Both the position numbers and the translations under genes were made by a program. Positions 40,195 through 51,700 of a stretch of DNA of 64,000 nucleotides are shown piece by piece. Within the stretch, counting starts at the first letter, position 1. Each line of letters opens with the position of its first letter. The notes beneath the pieces are model-generated. The model had not been told where the DNA came from. It saw only the letters and a list, made by a program, of their open reading frames with translations, and ran no database searches. This DNA is from Chelydra serpentina. Taxonomy: Eukaryota > Chordata > Testudines > Chelydridae. The stretch lies in the NCBI GenBank assembly GCA_037349315.1, contig JBAIAC010000133.1:434001-498000 (forward strand), given 5' to 3'.

Positions 40195-40520
40195 TGTCCA
40201 CACTGGGCCGTAAACGCGGGTTAGCGCACCCTGGGCGGGAGCGTCACCGCCATAGCACTACCGGAGTTCCTGTGTCCCAGCGCTCTCTGGGCTGAGACGT
40301 GGTCATTTTTCGCCTCTCGATTGTGGAAGAGTGTATCTGTTCTTTGGGGGGAATTGTGGGAACACACTGGAGGCCTATCAGCCTGTGTCCTCACTGAAAG
40401 CGGGTGGGTTCCAGCCTGAGTTAAAGCAGAGCCCAGGTTCTAATCCACCCCCCACCCCCTCTGGGTCAGCTACCCTGGGCTAAGGCACCTCCAACCCCAG
40501 TTCAGGATTTTTCTGTGTGG
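40195..40520. repeat. MITE-like repeat (GTCCACACTGGGCC)
   Basis: It begins GGAATGTCCACACTGGGCC and contains GGAATTGTGGGAACACACTG, CCTGAGTTAAAGCAGAGCCC and TTTTTCTGTGTGGATGGTAG, the style of the GTCTACACT-ended reptile MITEs. Confidence 0.45.
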
Positions 40521-40879
40521 ATGGTAGGGGGGGGGTTGGACTAAAATCTGGCGAAGAGCCATGCTAACAATGCAGTGAAAACAACCCCCTATTCTGAGAG
40601 CAATACCCAGCACCATGCAATGGAAATGATGAATAACCCACCCTTGATCTCAGGGTGAAAACTGTGGTTAGTATCTGTCATTGTCACCATCCCAAGGGGA
40701 AAAAATCACCTTGACAACCAGACCTTGAATTCATTTCCCCCACTCCTTGAGTTGCTGCAAGGCATTTTCATGATGTGGGAGACCCTTTGGGACCAAATTT
40801 CACTCTAGGTCCACAGCACCCCAGGGAGCGATCTCTCCTTTACTGTCCTTCCCAGCACTGACCAGGATGGTCTTGTGTC

Positions 40880-41045
40880 TAAGCTGCAAAACCCCCTGAA
40901 TTCCAGTCCCTGCCACAGACTGCCCGTATGGTCTTGGACAAGTCACACCCCTCCTCTGTGCCTCAATTCTCTATCTGTAAACTGGGCATAACAGTCCTTT
41001 ACCTCCCCAGGCTGCTGCCAGGAGACATTCATTAATGTATTTGCT
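40880..41045 (+). repeat. MIR-like SINE
   Basis: CAGTCCCTGCCACAGACTGC, GTCTTGGACAAGTCACACCC and CTCTATCTGTAAACTGGGCA are the SINE core. Confidence 0.8.
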
Positions 41046-41299
41046 TTGCTTCAATATTACACTGACATCCCCCATGGAGAAGGTTATAAAAATATAAAAC
41101 TTCAAAAACAGATTTCAAAGAGAAACTGCAGAGCTACAATTCATTTGCAAATTTAACACCATTAATTTGGGCTTGAATAGGGAATGGGAGTGGCTGGCTC
41201 ACTACAAAAGCAATTTCCCCTTTCTTGGTACTGACACCTCCTCGTCAGTTATTGGGAATGGACCAGATCCACCCTGACTGATTTGGCCTTGTCATTACT

Positions 41300-41465
41300 G
41301 ATTCTCCACTTGTAAGGTAACTTCCTTCTCTTCATGTGCCAGTACCGTATATTTATGGCTGTATCTGTAATTTTCACTCCATGCATCTGAAGAAGTGGGT
41401 TTTTACCCACAAAAGCTTATGCCCAAATAAACCTGTTAGTCTTTAAGGTACCACCAGACTTCTCG
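41300..41465 (+). repeat. interspersed repeat 'C' (CATCTGAAGAAGTGGGT family), copy 1
   Basis: CATGCATCTGAAGAAGTGGG, CCCACAAAAGCTTATGCCC and CTGTTAGTCTTTAAGGTACC are the conserved 3' words of a repeat that recurs at 46540-46645 and inside the CR1 at 51827. It may be a Penelope-like or SINE-like retroelement; the class is not settled here. Confidence 0.65.
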
Positions 41466-41889
41466 TTTATATAAAAATACGGAAATTCTGCCTATTTCTG
41501 CTTTTTTGATTTCTCTCTTATATGTTGCTCACTTCATCATTCCTCTCTCATCTTCCTCCTTGTAAGTTTTCATTTTCCAAGTTAACTGTAATAGCTGAAC
41601 AGCGTTACCCTGCCATACAATTCACGGATGCTTAGTTTTTGTTCCTAGTTTAGTTAGCTAGTATATCACCACACTATGTGATTAGACCTGACATTATAAA
41701 CGAAGCAGATTTGGACTTGAGCCGTACTTGGATTGGACACCAATGTTGGACACCCAGGATATCACAGAAAGTGGTGCTTGTGATTCAAAGATCAGTGACC
41801 TTCACCTAGCATGTTGGCAGGGGGTTTCCTGGTTGCTGCAGATGCCGCCTTTCAGATGAGCGATTTTTTAAAATGAGGACCTAGAACTA

Positions 41890-42095
41890 GTTGGGAAAGG
41901 GTAAGTATTTTACTCACATACGCAAATATCAAAAGAAACAACATTTGTTTGCTTTTTTTTTTTTTTTTAGAAAATGCCCAGTTTTTCAGATAAATTTTGA
42001 ATGAAATTAATATTTCCTGCAAACATTTTTCTTTAGGAGAAAAGGCCCTTTTTCACGGAGACCAGTTTGGATGGAAAAATTTTGACTCGCTCTCG
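41890..42095. repeat. AT-rich arm of an inverted-repeat element
   Basis: CCCAGTTTTTCAGATAAATT and GGATGGAAAAATTTTGACTC resemble the arms at 30650-30710 and 62220-62400. Confidence 0.4.
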
Positions 42096-42340
42096 TCTTG
42101 ATCATAAAACATCCTATAGAACTTCTAGCAAGGTTCTCGTCCTGCTGTCTTGGAGCAGCCCAAATGGGGTAGTTGCAGTCTAGTTCCCGACAGTTACATC
42201 TGGAGACAGACCGTTTCTTGTCCCAGTGCCATTGTGTGGCGTGGCTGTAGTGTGTTAGGCCTCCAATTCTGGAAAGTACAAACATGAGCCTAACTTTAAC
42301 GAGATGCTTAATTATTTTTTTTTAATATATATTTTTAAGT

Positions 42341-43155
42341 TGTCAGGGTTCCCTCCCCACTCTGAACTCTAGGGTACAGACATGGGGATCCACATGAAAG
42401 ACCCCCTAAGCTTATTTTTACCAGCTTAGGTTAAAAACTCCCCAAGGCACAAATTCTCCCTTGTACCTTGTATTAAGAAATGCTCCTACCACCAAATGAT
42501 TTAACAAAGAACCAGGGAAAAGGACTTGGAGTTCCTCTTCCCCCAAAATATCCCCCCAAGTCCTTACACCCCCTTTCCTGGGGAGGCTTGAGAAAAATAT
42601 CCTAACCAATTGGTTACAAAATGATCAAAGTCCCAAACCCCTGGATCTTAGAACAATGGAAAAATCAGTCAGGTTCTTAAAAGAAGGATTTTATTAAAAA
42701 AAAAGAAAGGTAAAAATCATCTCTGTAAAATCAGGATGGAAAATACTTTACAGGGTACTCAGATTCAAAACACAGAGGATTCCCCTCTGGATAAAACCTT
42801 AACATTACAGAAAACAGGAATAAACCTCCCTCTTAGCACAGGGAAAATTCACAAGCAAAACAAAAGATAACCTAATCCGCCTTGCCTGGTTTACCTATAC
42901 TTGTTGCAAAATTGGGGACTTGGATTAGGATGGGTTGGAGAAGATGGATTTCTGTCTGGCCCCTCTCAGTCCCAAGAGAGAACACACACACAAAACAAAG
43001 AGCACAAACAAAACCTTTCCTCCGCCCCAAGATTTGAAAGTATCTTCTTTCCCCATTGGTCCTGCTGGTCAGGTGCCAACCAGGCTATTTGAGCTTCTTA
43101 ACCCTTTACAGGTAAGGAGGAATTCTAGGCTACCCTTAGCTGTATGTTTATGACA
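42341..43155 (-). mobile_element. solo LTR, family 2, copy 1 (reversed)
   Basis: The 815-bp element starts TGTCAGGGTTCCC and ends GTTTATGACA, with TGTCA/TGACA inverted ends. Its reverse complement matches 48551-49366 throughout (for example AACCAATTGGTTA, GAAGGATTTTATT). The flanks TAAGT and GAAGT match at four of five bases. Confidence 0.85.
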
Positions 43156-43570
43156 GAAGTCAAAGTTAAGCACGTGCTTATGTGCTTTCCTGACTCAGGT
43201 CCTGCCCCACAGATGGCCGCAGTCGTGGGGTGGGTGAAGGGATCAAGAATATATAATGTATACACCGAGTCCTGGGATCCTCCAGGTCAGAAAGGAATGT
43301 GTGCTCCGTTTGGTTTACAAAGGCATGTCGTTCTAGAGCAACAAACAATAATGAGGGTGACGATCATGATACAACCCCATAGGAAAGAGAAGAGGATCCT
43401 GGTTTCCCTGAGCAACCAAACGCCTGCCTCATTGTGTAATCCTGCCTGAGCCTACTCCACGAAACCAAAACCTTGTGGGGAAGCAGGTGATACTTCTGAG
43501 CTAAGCAGTACTGGGAAAATGTCATGTCTACAGTAAATCAGCAGGATCTAGTGTGTGGGATTTAACTCCC

Positions 43571-44117
43571 TGTAGCGGGGTGGCTACCCTCTCCTGCCCT
43601 GGGAGAGGGCTGCAACTGGGAAAGCTACACTGATTGGCGAAGTAGCCACAGCTGTGGTCAGTTTAATCAGGGCCCAGCTGGCCCTTATAAGAGGGCAGGG
43701 GGTCTGGAGCAGACAGACTCTCTCTGCCTTTAGAGAGAGAAGGTACCTGGAGTGGAGCAGGGTTGGGGGAAGGCCAGAGGAGCTGGGGAGCTCCAGCCTG
43801 AGAAACCCCAGGCTGCAGGGCTAGACTAAGGCCAAAAGGGGTACTGGGATTGCAGAGGCAGCAGGTCCAAAACCCCCTTGCCTGTGATGACTGGCTAATA
43901 CAGACTGCAGTCTGCCCCAGGGAACAGGGGCTTAATGATGACTGGCAGTAGCCTAGAGGCTAAGGCAAGGAAGGGCACTGGGGTCCAGGAGGGACACGGG
44001 GGGGCCAGTGGCAAGCAGGACACCAGCCTGCAGAGGGCGCTCCGGAGGCTGGACAAGCTAATTCCCTGGCTCGACCAGCAGGAGGCGCTGCATGGGGGTG
44101 AATCCCACCCCATTACA
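43571..44117 (+). mobile_element. solo LTR, family 1, copy 2
   Basis: It starts TGTAGCGGGG and ends ATTACA. It shares with 36578-37189 the blocks GAGGAGCTGGGGAGCTCCAG, CAGACTGCAGTCTGCCCCAG, GATGACTGGCAGTAGCC and GACCAGCAGGAGGCGCTGC. A TTATAA box is at 43685. No clear target duplication. No gag/pol remnants separate the two copies, so they are read as independent solo LTRs. Confidence 0.8.
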
Positions 44118-44119
44118 CC

Positions 44120-45555
44120 CACCTATCCCCTTCTCTAATTCTCAGGCTGAACCTACGGTAGGGGCAGCAACTCAGTCCTGTGGGGAATACTCAGCGGACA
44201 TGGAATGCCGGAGCACAGCAGGTTCCGGCTCGTACCTCCAGCCACATGCCCCACCCCGTCCAGAAACGCCCCCTCCGTGGTGGGGCTGGGTGCAGGTGGT
44301 GTAGAACTCTCTCTCATTGTTGAGTGCCCCATTATGGCAGGAAAATCTCCAGCAGCCCAGAGAGGTGTAGGGGGAATGGAGCCAGGTGCTAGAGTTTGTC
44401 CTAGCACATTTTAAAAGGAACACTTCCAGGGGAGTCCAGATCTAATATTGTTGCCCCACTTTGCTGAGCAGCAGTAGGTTTTGGGGGCTTTCCAGTTTAG
44501 AGCAGAAATCAGTGATGGGAGGAGGGGGAGTGGAAGCGACTTGTTCATTTATAGAATATCCACAAGTCCTGCTCACCTGGCAGAGTCCTGTTTACACATC
44601 GGCACAACTCTCTTTGGCAGAGAACTCGGCCAAGCACTGCTGCCCAGTCCCGAGAAGACTTGTCTTTCTTGGATTCTTCTGGAATTTCACTGAGTAAATG
44701 TCACATTCCCCCACCATTTACAGGGGTTTCACCTGGGAAATCCCTTGGGTCAAAGCTGTTCTGCTAGGACCACATGGCCTCAAAATGTGAGCCCTCCTTT
44801 GATACAGTAAGTGAGGAAATACAAACCACCGGTGCTTTACCCCAGACAATTCCCTTAATGACTATACAGCAGAAAGTTTTATCCTGACTGGTTTATAGCT
44901 GTAGCGGTGAGTCCCCGGCAGGACCCAAACCCCAACCAGGATCTGACCGAAACCACCCCAGGGCCTCCACCCCCCTCCATGAGGGGGCGACCGGCCATAA
45001 ACATTTACAAATGGGTCCTGAGCCCAGAAAGGTTGAGGACCACTGGGTAGAGTATGTACTTGGGTAGCATCTTCCCCCCACCAGCACAGGTATAAATAGC
45101 CATGTAGTCAGTGAGGCACAGCTTAGGGAGAAGAGTAAAGACCCGCCCGAAGGGTGTGGGTATGTACCCGAGTACATACCGTAGACGGCTCCCTGCTAGA
45201 CCAAGCTCTCTACACTGCTACTTTTAGCGGTGCTCAGTCTTTCCCAGCTGCCTCCCCCCACACCAGAGCCTTACACTGACACCTGGAGCTGCACATCGCA
45301 GTGTGGAGTTTCTCTGCAGTGCGTGGTTTTCTCTGCAGTGCGTGGCTGCACCCCATCCGGCACGCCACCACCAGTGTTCCATAGCGCAGACGTGGCTTTG
45401 ATGAAGTAGTACGGGGGGGCATGACCCCTCAGGAGGTCACAAGGTGGTTACATGGGGGGTCACGAGCTGTCAGCAATGTGGGGCTGACAGCGCCGAGCCC
45501 CCATTAACTTAAATTACCCCCCTTTTTAATTTAGAAGGGAGGCGTCACACTCAGA
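44120..45555. other. intergenic stretch before gene 4
   Basis: No coding exon recognised. AGGTTGAGGACCACTGGG near 45030 is the end of a hAT-type repeat. Confidence 0.4.
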
Positions 45556-45561
45556 GGCTAA

Positions 45562-45622
45562 AACCACGGAAGTAGTAGTACTTTTCCCGGAACACCACGC
45601 GCAGTGCACTTAGCTGTGGTTT
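45562..45622 (+). promoter_or_regulatory. candidate RUNX/ETS promoter sites of gene 4
   Basis: AACCACGGAAGT (45562-45573) joins a RUNX-type AACCAC and an ETS-type GGAAGT core. A second RUNX-type site TGTGGTTT is at 45615-45622. They lie 100-160 bp before the ATG at 45719. RUNX and ETS factors drive many leukocyte genes. The role here is inference from short motifs. Confidence 0.4.
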
Positions 45623-45718
45623 CACGAGGTCGTTGTGTAGAAGAAGGAACTGTGCTTCTTGTCTCAGAAGCTTGGGAGTGTTCGAGCCCCGGGAAACAGC
45701 ACTAGCTCAGACACCGAA

Positions 45719-45770
45719 ATGGGGACACCGTGGCGTGTATGGCTCACTCTCCTCCTTTTCTACAAAGCCG
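45719..45770 (+). CDS. gene 4 signal-peptide exon
   Basis: ATG with G at -3 and G at +4 opens [17 protein letters not shown], then G and the donor GTAAGT at 45771. It is exactly 52 nt and phase 1, the same as the other SLAM signal exons here. The split codon joins to Gly at 60503. It could belong to another, lost gene, but no closer leader to 60503 was found. Confidence 0.75.
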
Positions 45771-48700
45771 GTAAGTGCGGGCGGTGAAGGGAGTTTGTCC
45801 GTTGCCTTTGCTGGGGGGTTGAAGGGAAAACGCCGGCCTGACTTTATCATATAGCCAGGCTGGAGGCCGAACTCCTCCATTGACAGGCTACAATACAGGG
45901 CAGCTTTGCACACCACCTTGGCTTGTCTCCAGGCCTGAAGGGAGCTACCTCTAGGCAAAAGAGGGCAGTTCAGGTTTCGGGTCTCAGTCAGTCCCCCACT
46001 TCTCTGTGGAGGCAGCCAGCCATTGAAATGGGGTTTGTGCTACAAGCTACAACACACCGGAGCCATTCCACATTGGTCCCTGCCCCTGTCAGGGTCACCT
46101 TCATGTAGGAGCAGCCAACTGGGGAGTCTAGTGGGCCCTCCAGGCACTCTAACCTAGCAGACAGCAGGGACATTCGTGAGAGTTAGGGCCTAATCCTGGT
46201 TGTGCCGCTCTGAAAGAAAGTGTGTCTGTGTTTTGCCCATCTATAAAATGGGGCTAGTGATCCCTGCCCTCTCCATAACTGTTCGAAGTATTACTGTGGC
46301 CAGGCATTTGCAGAAGTAGGAACTGAACTCGACCCCGGGAGCGAAATGGGGTTTTACAGAATGTCTTGTGCCTCATTGTAAAACGTTAGAAGTCTTACAA
46401 CATTTCATAACGGCAACAACAAAAACCTATGTTGTCAGTGGCAGCAGCTCTGACTTGGGCCCCGGGAATCCGGTAATTGCCTCATTTCCCTGAGCCCTTC
46501 AGAATAACTATATTTCTTAATATAATAAATAATATATCTTATAATAACAAATAAATTTGTTAGTCTCTAAGGTGCTACAAGTTTTTCTTTCTTATTTTCG
46601 TTTTGCTGACACAGACTAACACGGCTACTACACTGAAACCTATATTTCTTTAGCGTGTGGCTCATATCTCTTGTTTCACTGCTTCCTGCATCATGTTGCT
46701 TATGATACTTGATTATGGTGAACTCTTTCATTTGCTAGTGTAAGCCATCCAGGGAATGTTATCAAACAAATATAGGCACCCATTTATTAATTATTCCCCA
46801 GCTCTTGGGATCCCTGGACCCCGCTGATTTCAGTGTGTCTGTATTCATATACAAGGGGCCACGTTGTCTTATCCTGATGCGGGATGGGGGGGCAATATTT
46901 TTAATTATTAAATTAGAAAATTAAATGATAAACCCTTTGGAGGGAGGGGCATCTTTTTCCAGGGCCTAGCGCATTTTGGGTGCGAGATTAATTATTGATT
47001 ATCGATCATATGGATTATTGATGAGGTGTATTGTTGGTTGAATTATTGTTATTAATTGTTATTTCAAGCTCTTAAAGAAAACAGTTTAACTATAGTTATA
47101 AAGTAGCTAAGGGAAGAGTCACTCATACAGCATGTGCTGCCTAGGAACTTTCCGTGTTGCCAAATCTCACGATATTTAGTGTTTTTTCTTAAAGTCCCAA
47201 CTACTAGAATCAAGAGAGTGTGGGAAAATCTCAGCTTGCCTTTATTTAAAAAAAGTTTCTAGCCCTTCTGCTTGGAGAGAGAACTTGAAATGTGAAGCGA
47301 TTGCTAACCCAGTCTCTTCATTTTGGGGGGGCTTGACTCAGGATTTTTGAGTACTTACGTTTGGCACTTATAACACACTAGCAACGCAGGGCAGTGCTTA
47401 ACATAAGGGTGTGCCCATGTTCAAACCCCCACCTTTCTGAGAATAGACAGAGGTTAGGACTTTGCTATTTCTTTAGGGTCAGTTTGGGTTGCAAGGTTGT
47501 TGTTGTCCAAGACCATTATGTGGCCTGCGGGTGCTTTTCTACCCTGAAACACAACGGTCTATTTACGGCTTGTCTTTCATGCTCCACCACGCTGGCAGCA
47601 GGTGGCAACTACCAAAAAGCTTTTGCAGCATTGATCTTGCCACGTTGGTACGTGCCAGCAGCAGCTCATCCAATTGCTTCCTGGTCAACAATGTGTGCAC
47701 GAGCTAGGAGACCTTAACTTCTCCACTTCTTCTGTCCACGAAAGACAGAGCAGTGCAGTTGAGCTGACAGAGAGCAAGCTGCAGCATCATTCGCTGAGCA
47801 GACAGCCCATCCAGTGCCCATTGAGGTCAATGGAAAGGCTCCCAGGGACATCAGTGGGAACTGGATCCGGCTGACTGGGGATGTCTGCACGGCACCCTAA
47901 GCCCAAACTCGGACTCAAGTTTGAGCCCAGGCGCCCCTTCTGACCACACACAAATCAGCCAGTCTTGGGTCAGCAAGCGCTCAGGACCCGGGTCCTAGAA
48001 CCCTGCTGCGGGGAGGAGGGTCACAGCCTGAGTTCCGCTGTGACTGGGGGTCAAGCCCTGTCATTTTGTAGTGTGGACGCAGCTTAAGCCGCAGACCCGA
48101 GTCAGAAGGTCTGCGTAGCACAGTGTGGACACAATTAGCGTGGCCATGAAACCCGGGTCCAGCAACTATAAACTCAGGTTTACATAGGATTGGAAACACT
48201 GAGTCCACAAGCCCGGGGGTCCCACACACCTGGGTTTACATGTGCTGCAGACGGACCCTAAGGGAGCTTTGCTGAATGTTGCTGCTTACACTGTGGCCAC
48301 TTGCCTAGCTGTGACAATTCTCCTCTTTGCAACTGCAACCTTTCCAAGCCTGTCTTGCAGGACAGTGGATACCTGTGAGGCAGTTTATCCCCCGCCCCAC
48401 CTGTTCTCCCTCTTCCCCTAGAAAGTAGAGCCAGTGGAATGGCCAGCAAGGTTTGCTCTCATTAATAGCCATGAAATCCAAAGGACTGGTTTCAGGTGCC
48501 ATTAACCTCACTAGAAACTGAGGGGGTCCAGCATGTTGCAGCAGTGGGTCTATCTTAAATATAAAGGGAAGGGTAGCCACCTTTCTGTATACAGAACTAT
48601 AAAATCCCTCCTGGTCAGAGGCAAAGTCCTCTTACCTGTAAAGGGTTAAGAAGCTCAGGTAACCTGGCTGGCACCTGACCAAAGGGGACAAGATACTTTC

Positions 48701-51700
48701 AGATCGGGGGCAGGGGGAGGAAAGGCTTTGTCTGTCTGTTCTGTGTGCTTGCAGGAGACAGAGCAAGAAACAATCAATCCAGTTCCATTAGAATTAGTAA
48801 GTACTAATCAGAGAATGTGCTAGCTTATCTTTGCTTTGGCTTGTGAAGTTTCCCTGTACTAAAAGGGAGGTTTATTCCTGTTTTCTTGTAGCTTGAATTT
48901 CCCCTGTGTTAAGAGGGAGGTGTTATTCCTGTTTTTCTGTAACTTTAAGGTTTTGCCCAGAGGGGGGGGGGACCCTCTGAGTTTTGAAATTGAGTACCCT
49001 GTAAAGTTATTTACCATCCTTATTTTACAGAGATGATTTTTACCTTTCTTTTAAAATAAAATCCTTCTTTTAAGAACCTGACTGATTTTTCCATTGTTCT
49101 AAGACCCAGGGGTTTGGGTCTTTGATCACTTTATAACCAATTGGTTAGGAGATTATTCTCAAGCCTCCCCAGGAAAAGGGGTGTAAGGGCTTGAGGGGAT
49201 ATTTGGGGGGAAGGGGAACTCCAAGTGGTCCTTTTCCCTGGTTCTTGTTTAAATCACTTGGCAGCGTCTATTTAAACCTAAGCTGCTAGAAATAAGCTTA
49301 GGGGGTCTTTCATGTGGGTCCCCACGACTGTACCCTAGAGTTCAGAGTGGGGAGGGAACCTTGACAGGGTCCCATCATTGCATTTGAACAGGGATGGTCT
49401 TGTGCTTAAGGTACAGGAAATCTGGGTTCAATTCCCACCTCTGCCACAAACTGGGCAATTGATGGCCATTTTCAAAAGAGCTCACCCTGTGAGACACAAA
49501 GAAGAGGTCAGATTTTCAGAACAGCTCAGCAAAGTGGGAGCCACAGAATACGTGCGGAAATTTGCCTCATGCTTCACCTCTGTGTCATGGGGACAACAGC
49601 CCTTTCCTTCTCCTGCCCTTTGTCTGTCTTGTCTATTTGGATTGTAAGATCTTCGGGGCAGGGACGTTTCTGGTGCCTGGTCTACACTAAAACTTAGGTC
49701 GAACTAGCTATGTCTCTCCCAGCTATGAGCAATTTCACACCCCAAGTGCAGTAGTTAGGTCAACCTGATCCCTGCTGTAGATGCTGCTAGGTCACCGGAA
49801 GAATTCTTCTGCCGACCTAGCTACCACCTCTTGGGCGGGTGGATTTGCTACAGTGACAGAAACCCCCCTACCATTGCGGTAGTGAGTGTCTACACTGTGG
49901 CACTACAGAGGTGAAGGTGCAGCGGTGCCGCTGAAGCGCTTGTAGTGTAGACGTGTCCTTGCTCTGTGTTTGTGCAGCGCCTGGCACAATGCGGCCCCGG
50001 TCTTGTCATAATATCACCACAAGATCTATTTGGGAGGGAGGGAGAGGAACAATAAAGAGAAGCATTTACTCAACTTCCCGTAAGCGAAAATTGCACAAAG
50101 TCCCCATGAGTGGACTGGCGTCTAGATGACTTCTTTACAGAGGTCAGTGTTTGGTGGCTGTGACTTTGTGTGTCATAGGCCCTGTCTGTGCCTTTCAACC
50201 TTTTCCTTTCTTCCCAGCGGGATGCCAAGCACACAGCCGCTTTGTCCATCCGCCTCGTAAGCCCCGTACCTCTAGAAGTAGCCGGCTTCTCTGTAGTGGA
50301 GCCAGCCAATCTCTTTGTCCTTTCCAAAGGCCCCACCACTACCCTTCTCATAGCTAGGGATGCTAACTGCTCACGACACATCTGCCAGAGAAAGCCCCCG
50401 CTTGCTACTCAGACACTCCTCGCCGGGAGCTGATGTGGCCTACCCAGGAGACACACTTGCACAGTGATTAAGGGATGAACATAAGAATGGCCATATTGGA
50501 TCAGACCAATGGTCCATCTACCCCAGTATCTTGTCTTCTGATAGTGGCCAATGCCAGATGCTTCAGAGGGAATGAACAGAACAGGCAATCATCAAGGGAT
50601 CCATCCCCTGTTGTCCACTCCGAGCTTCTGGCAAACAGAGGCTAGAATCACCCAGAGCATGGGGTTGCATCCCTGACCATCCTGGCTAAAAGCCATTGCT
50701 AGACCTATGCTCTATGACCTTGTCTACTTCTTTTTTGCATCCCGTTATAGTTTTGGCCTTCACAACACCCCCTGGCAATGAGTTCCACAGGTTAACTGTG
50801 TGTTGTGTGAAGAAATACTTCCTTTTGTTTGTTTTAGAGCTGCTGGCTGTTAATTTCATTTGCTGACCCCTAATTCTTGTGTTATGTGAAGGAGTAAATA
50901 ACATTTCCTTATTCACATTCTCCACACCAGTCATGATTTTATAGACTCTATCATATCTCCCCCTTAGTCTTTTTTCAAGCAGAAAAGTCCCAGTCTTTTA
51001 AATCTCTCCTCATATAAAAGCTGTTCCGTACCCTAGATCATTTTTGTTGCCTTTCTCTGTACCTTTTCCAATTTTGATATATTTTTTTTGAGCTTGAGTG
51101 ACCAGAATTGAACGCGGTATTCAAGGTGTGGGCATACCATGGATTTATATAGTGGCAATATGATATTTTCTGTCTTATTGTCTATCCCTTTCCTAATGAC
51201 TCCCAACATTCTGTTCGCTTTTTTGACTGCCGCTGTATGGTGAGCGTGTGTTTTCAGAGAACTATTCACAATGACTCCAAGATCTCTTTCTTGAGTGGTA
51301 ACAGCTAATTTAGATCCTATCATTTTATAGGTATATTTGGAATTCTGTTTTCTGATGTGCATTACTTTGCATTTATCAACACTGAATTTCATCTGCCATT
51401 TTGTTGTCCAGTCACCCAGTTTAATGAGATCCCTTTGTAGCTCTTCGCAGTCTGCTTTGGATTTAACTATCTTGAATAATTTTGTATCATCTGCAAATTT
51501 TACCACCTCACTTTGCCACACCTCTTTTCCAGATCATTTATGAATATGTTGAATAGGACTGGTCCTAGTAGAGATCCCTGGGGGACACCACTATTTAGCT
51601 CTCTCCATTCTGAAAACTGACTAGTTATTCCTACCCTTTGTTTCCTATCTTTTAATCAGTTACTGACTCATGAGAGGACCTTCCCTCTTATCCCATGACG

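Noticed and set aside
36578..44117. The two family 1 LTRs as ends of one provirus
   Set aside because: No retroviral frames or primer-binding site seen between them, and unrelated SINE and MITE copies fill the interval.
51033..51521. Reverse-transcriptase-like frame as a host gene
   Set aside because: The FADDTKLF box and the surrounding sequence are CR1 ORF2; the element is truncated and interrupted.
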